Positions 63,556 through 64,000 of a DNA stretch of 64,000 bases are shown here, in pieces (position 1 is the stretch's first letter; every line of letters starts with the position of its first letter). Under the pieces are notes generated by a model. That model saw only the letters and a program-made list of their open reading frames with translations, was not told the origin of the DNA and did not search any database. Made by a program: the position numbers and the translations under genes. This DNA comes from Paracoccaceae bacterium. GTDB lineage: Bacteria > Pseudomonadota > Alphaproteobacteria > Rhodobacterales > Rhodobacteraceae. The DNA is taken from contig JAOHEK010000001.1 in the NCBI GenBank assembly GCA_028097405.1, positions 62,001 to 126,000 of the forward strand, in the 5' to 3' direction.

Positions 63556-64000
63556 TTAGCTTTGCAGCATCGCCGTTGCCGTCTCTGGGGTCAGCGGATC
63601 GGGTCGCTCGCAAGAGGTTGTCATTGCGACAAATTCGCCGCTTTCGCCCGAAGCCAAAATGCCATTCATCACCTCAACAGCATGCAGCGCCAGTTCAAGT
63701 GAACAGCGGTGCGGGCGATCTTCCAAAATGGCCAGCGCCATGTCGGCCAAACCTGCAGTGCGATAGTTGGCGTGTTCTTCGTCGTTCACGATGCCAAAAG
63801 GATGATCCCAAGGTGTGACCACTTCGGCTTCGCCATTGGCTGGCGTCAACACCAGATCGCCGCCAAAGAAGTTGGGATCGGGCACGTCGAGCGAAGCATT
63901 GGAGCCATAAAGTTCCATCGGTTTGTGGCCATGCCCCCAAACGTCCCAGCTTGTGCACATCGTGATCACGGCACCATTTTCGAATTCTAAAAGAGCGTGG
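63556..64000 (-). CDS. Gfo/Idh/MocA-type oxidoreductase, C-terminal part
   Basis: The frame is open to the right edge, so the N-terminal NAD-binding half lies outside. The visible ~147 residues (FENGAVITMCTSWDVWGHGH, LYGSNASLDVPDPN, and a final ALHAVEVMNGIL helix) are typical of the C-terminal domain of Gfo/Idh/MocA dehydrogenases acting on sugars or inositols. Adjacent to xylulokinase, a sugar or polyol dehydrogenase is likely. Confidence 0.8.
   Translation of the reverse strand, partial: HALLEFENGAVITMCTSWDVWGHGHKPMELYGSNASLDVPDPNFFGGDLVLTPANGEAEVVTPWDHPFGIVNDEEHANYRTAGLADMALAILEDRPHRCSLELALHAVEVMNGILASGESGEFVAMTTSCERPDPLTPETATAMLQS

Noticed and set aside
1-64000. tRNA, rRNA, CRISPR, insertion sequence or prophage
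   Set aside because: I saw no T-loop-bearing cloverleaf, spaced direct repeats, transposase or integrase motifs; weak RNA genes could still be missed by eye.

Overview
The window looks like chromosome of a marine alphaproteobacterium of the Rhodobacterales (Roseobacter group). This is inferred from gene content: TRAP and Dpp-type ABC transporters, a non-pyrrolysine MttB homologue, a DmdC-like acyl-CoA dehydrogenase, and a suf operon led by an IscR that lacks the usual cysteine cluster ligands and is preceded by an Irr-type (ICE) palindrome. Base composition is moderately GC-rich by eye. I found no rRNA, tRNA, CRISPR array, insertion sequence or integrase.

Left part (1-7.1 kb): a secreted cysteine-repeat protein, a DUF1611/PLP-racemase pair (4-bp overlap), a CspA-type cold-shock protein behind a structured leader, a class I fructose-bisphosphate aldolase, a Tat-exported serine hydrolase and a carboxylesterase. 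7.3-12.7 kb: four genes joined by overlapping stops and starts, encoding a divergent gamma-glutamyltransferase-like protein, a FemAB/GNAT-like transferase (DUF482 type), a thioesterase and an adenylation-carrier protein. This has the parts of a miniature NRPS-like pathway. 12.9-17.9 kb: a GntR regulator convergent to an intradiol dioxygenase - TRAP transporter - OsmC operon, read as aromatic acid uptake and ring cleavage.

18.4-31 kb: a BKACE (DUF849) enzyme, a LacI-type regulator, a peptide/opine-type ABC operon, an MttB-family methyltransferase with a TetR regulator, an M20 amidohydrolase and a ketoglutarate-semialdehyde-type aldehyde dehydrogenase. 31-40 kb: a complete leftward iscR - cysteine desulfurase - sufB - TM protein - sufC - sufD - two membrane proteins - sufS operon with a strong pair of palindromes upstream. 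40-50 kb: housekeeping and catabolic genes (alpha/beta hydrolase, DUF2235, M48 lipoprotein, Sua5/TsaC, acyl-CoA dehydrogenase, MBL hydrolase, DUF6173, second M20 hydrolase, PHB-depolymerase-like esterase).

50-62 kb is the most unusual part. A single-chain xanthine-dehydrogenase-type molybdenum hydroxylase is followed with no gap by a membrane histidine kinase, then by a response regulator fused to a class III nucleotide cyclase. A Crp-family protein with intact cyclic-nucleotide-binding residues lies just beyond, convergent with them. One perfect and one near-perfect TGTGA-N6-TCACA palindrome flank the locus, and a lone periplasmic binding protein is divergent from the hydroxylase. I propose a self-contained oxidoreductase - phosphorelay - cAMP - Crp circuit; the genes and sites are visible, the circuit is inference. 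A triple-PAS chemoreceptor, a xylulokinase and a truncated Gfo/Idh/MocA oxidoreductase end the window.
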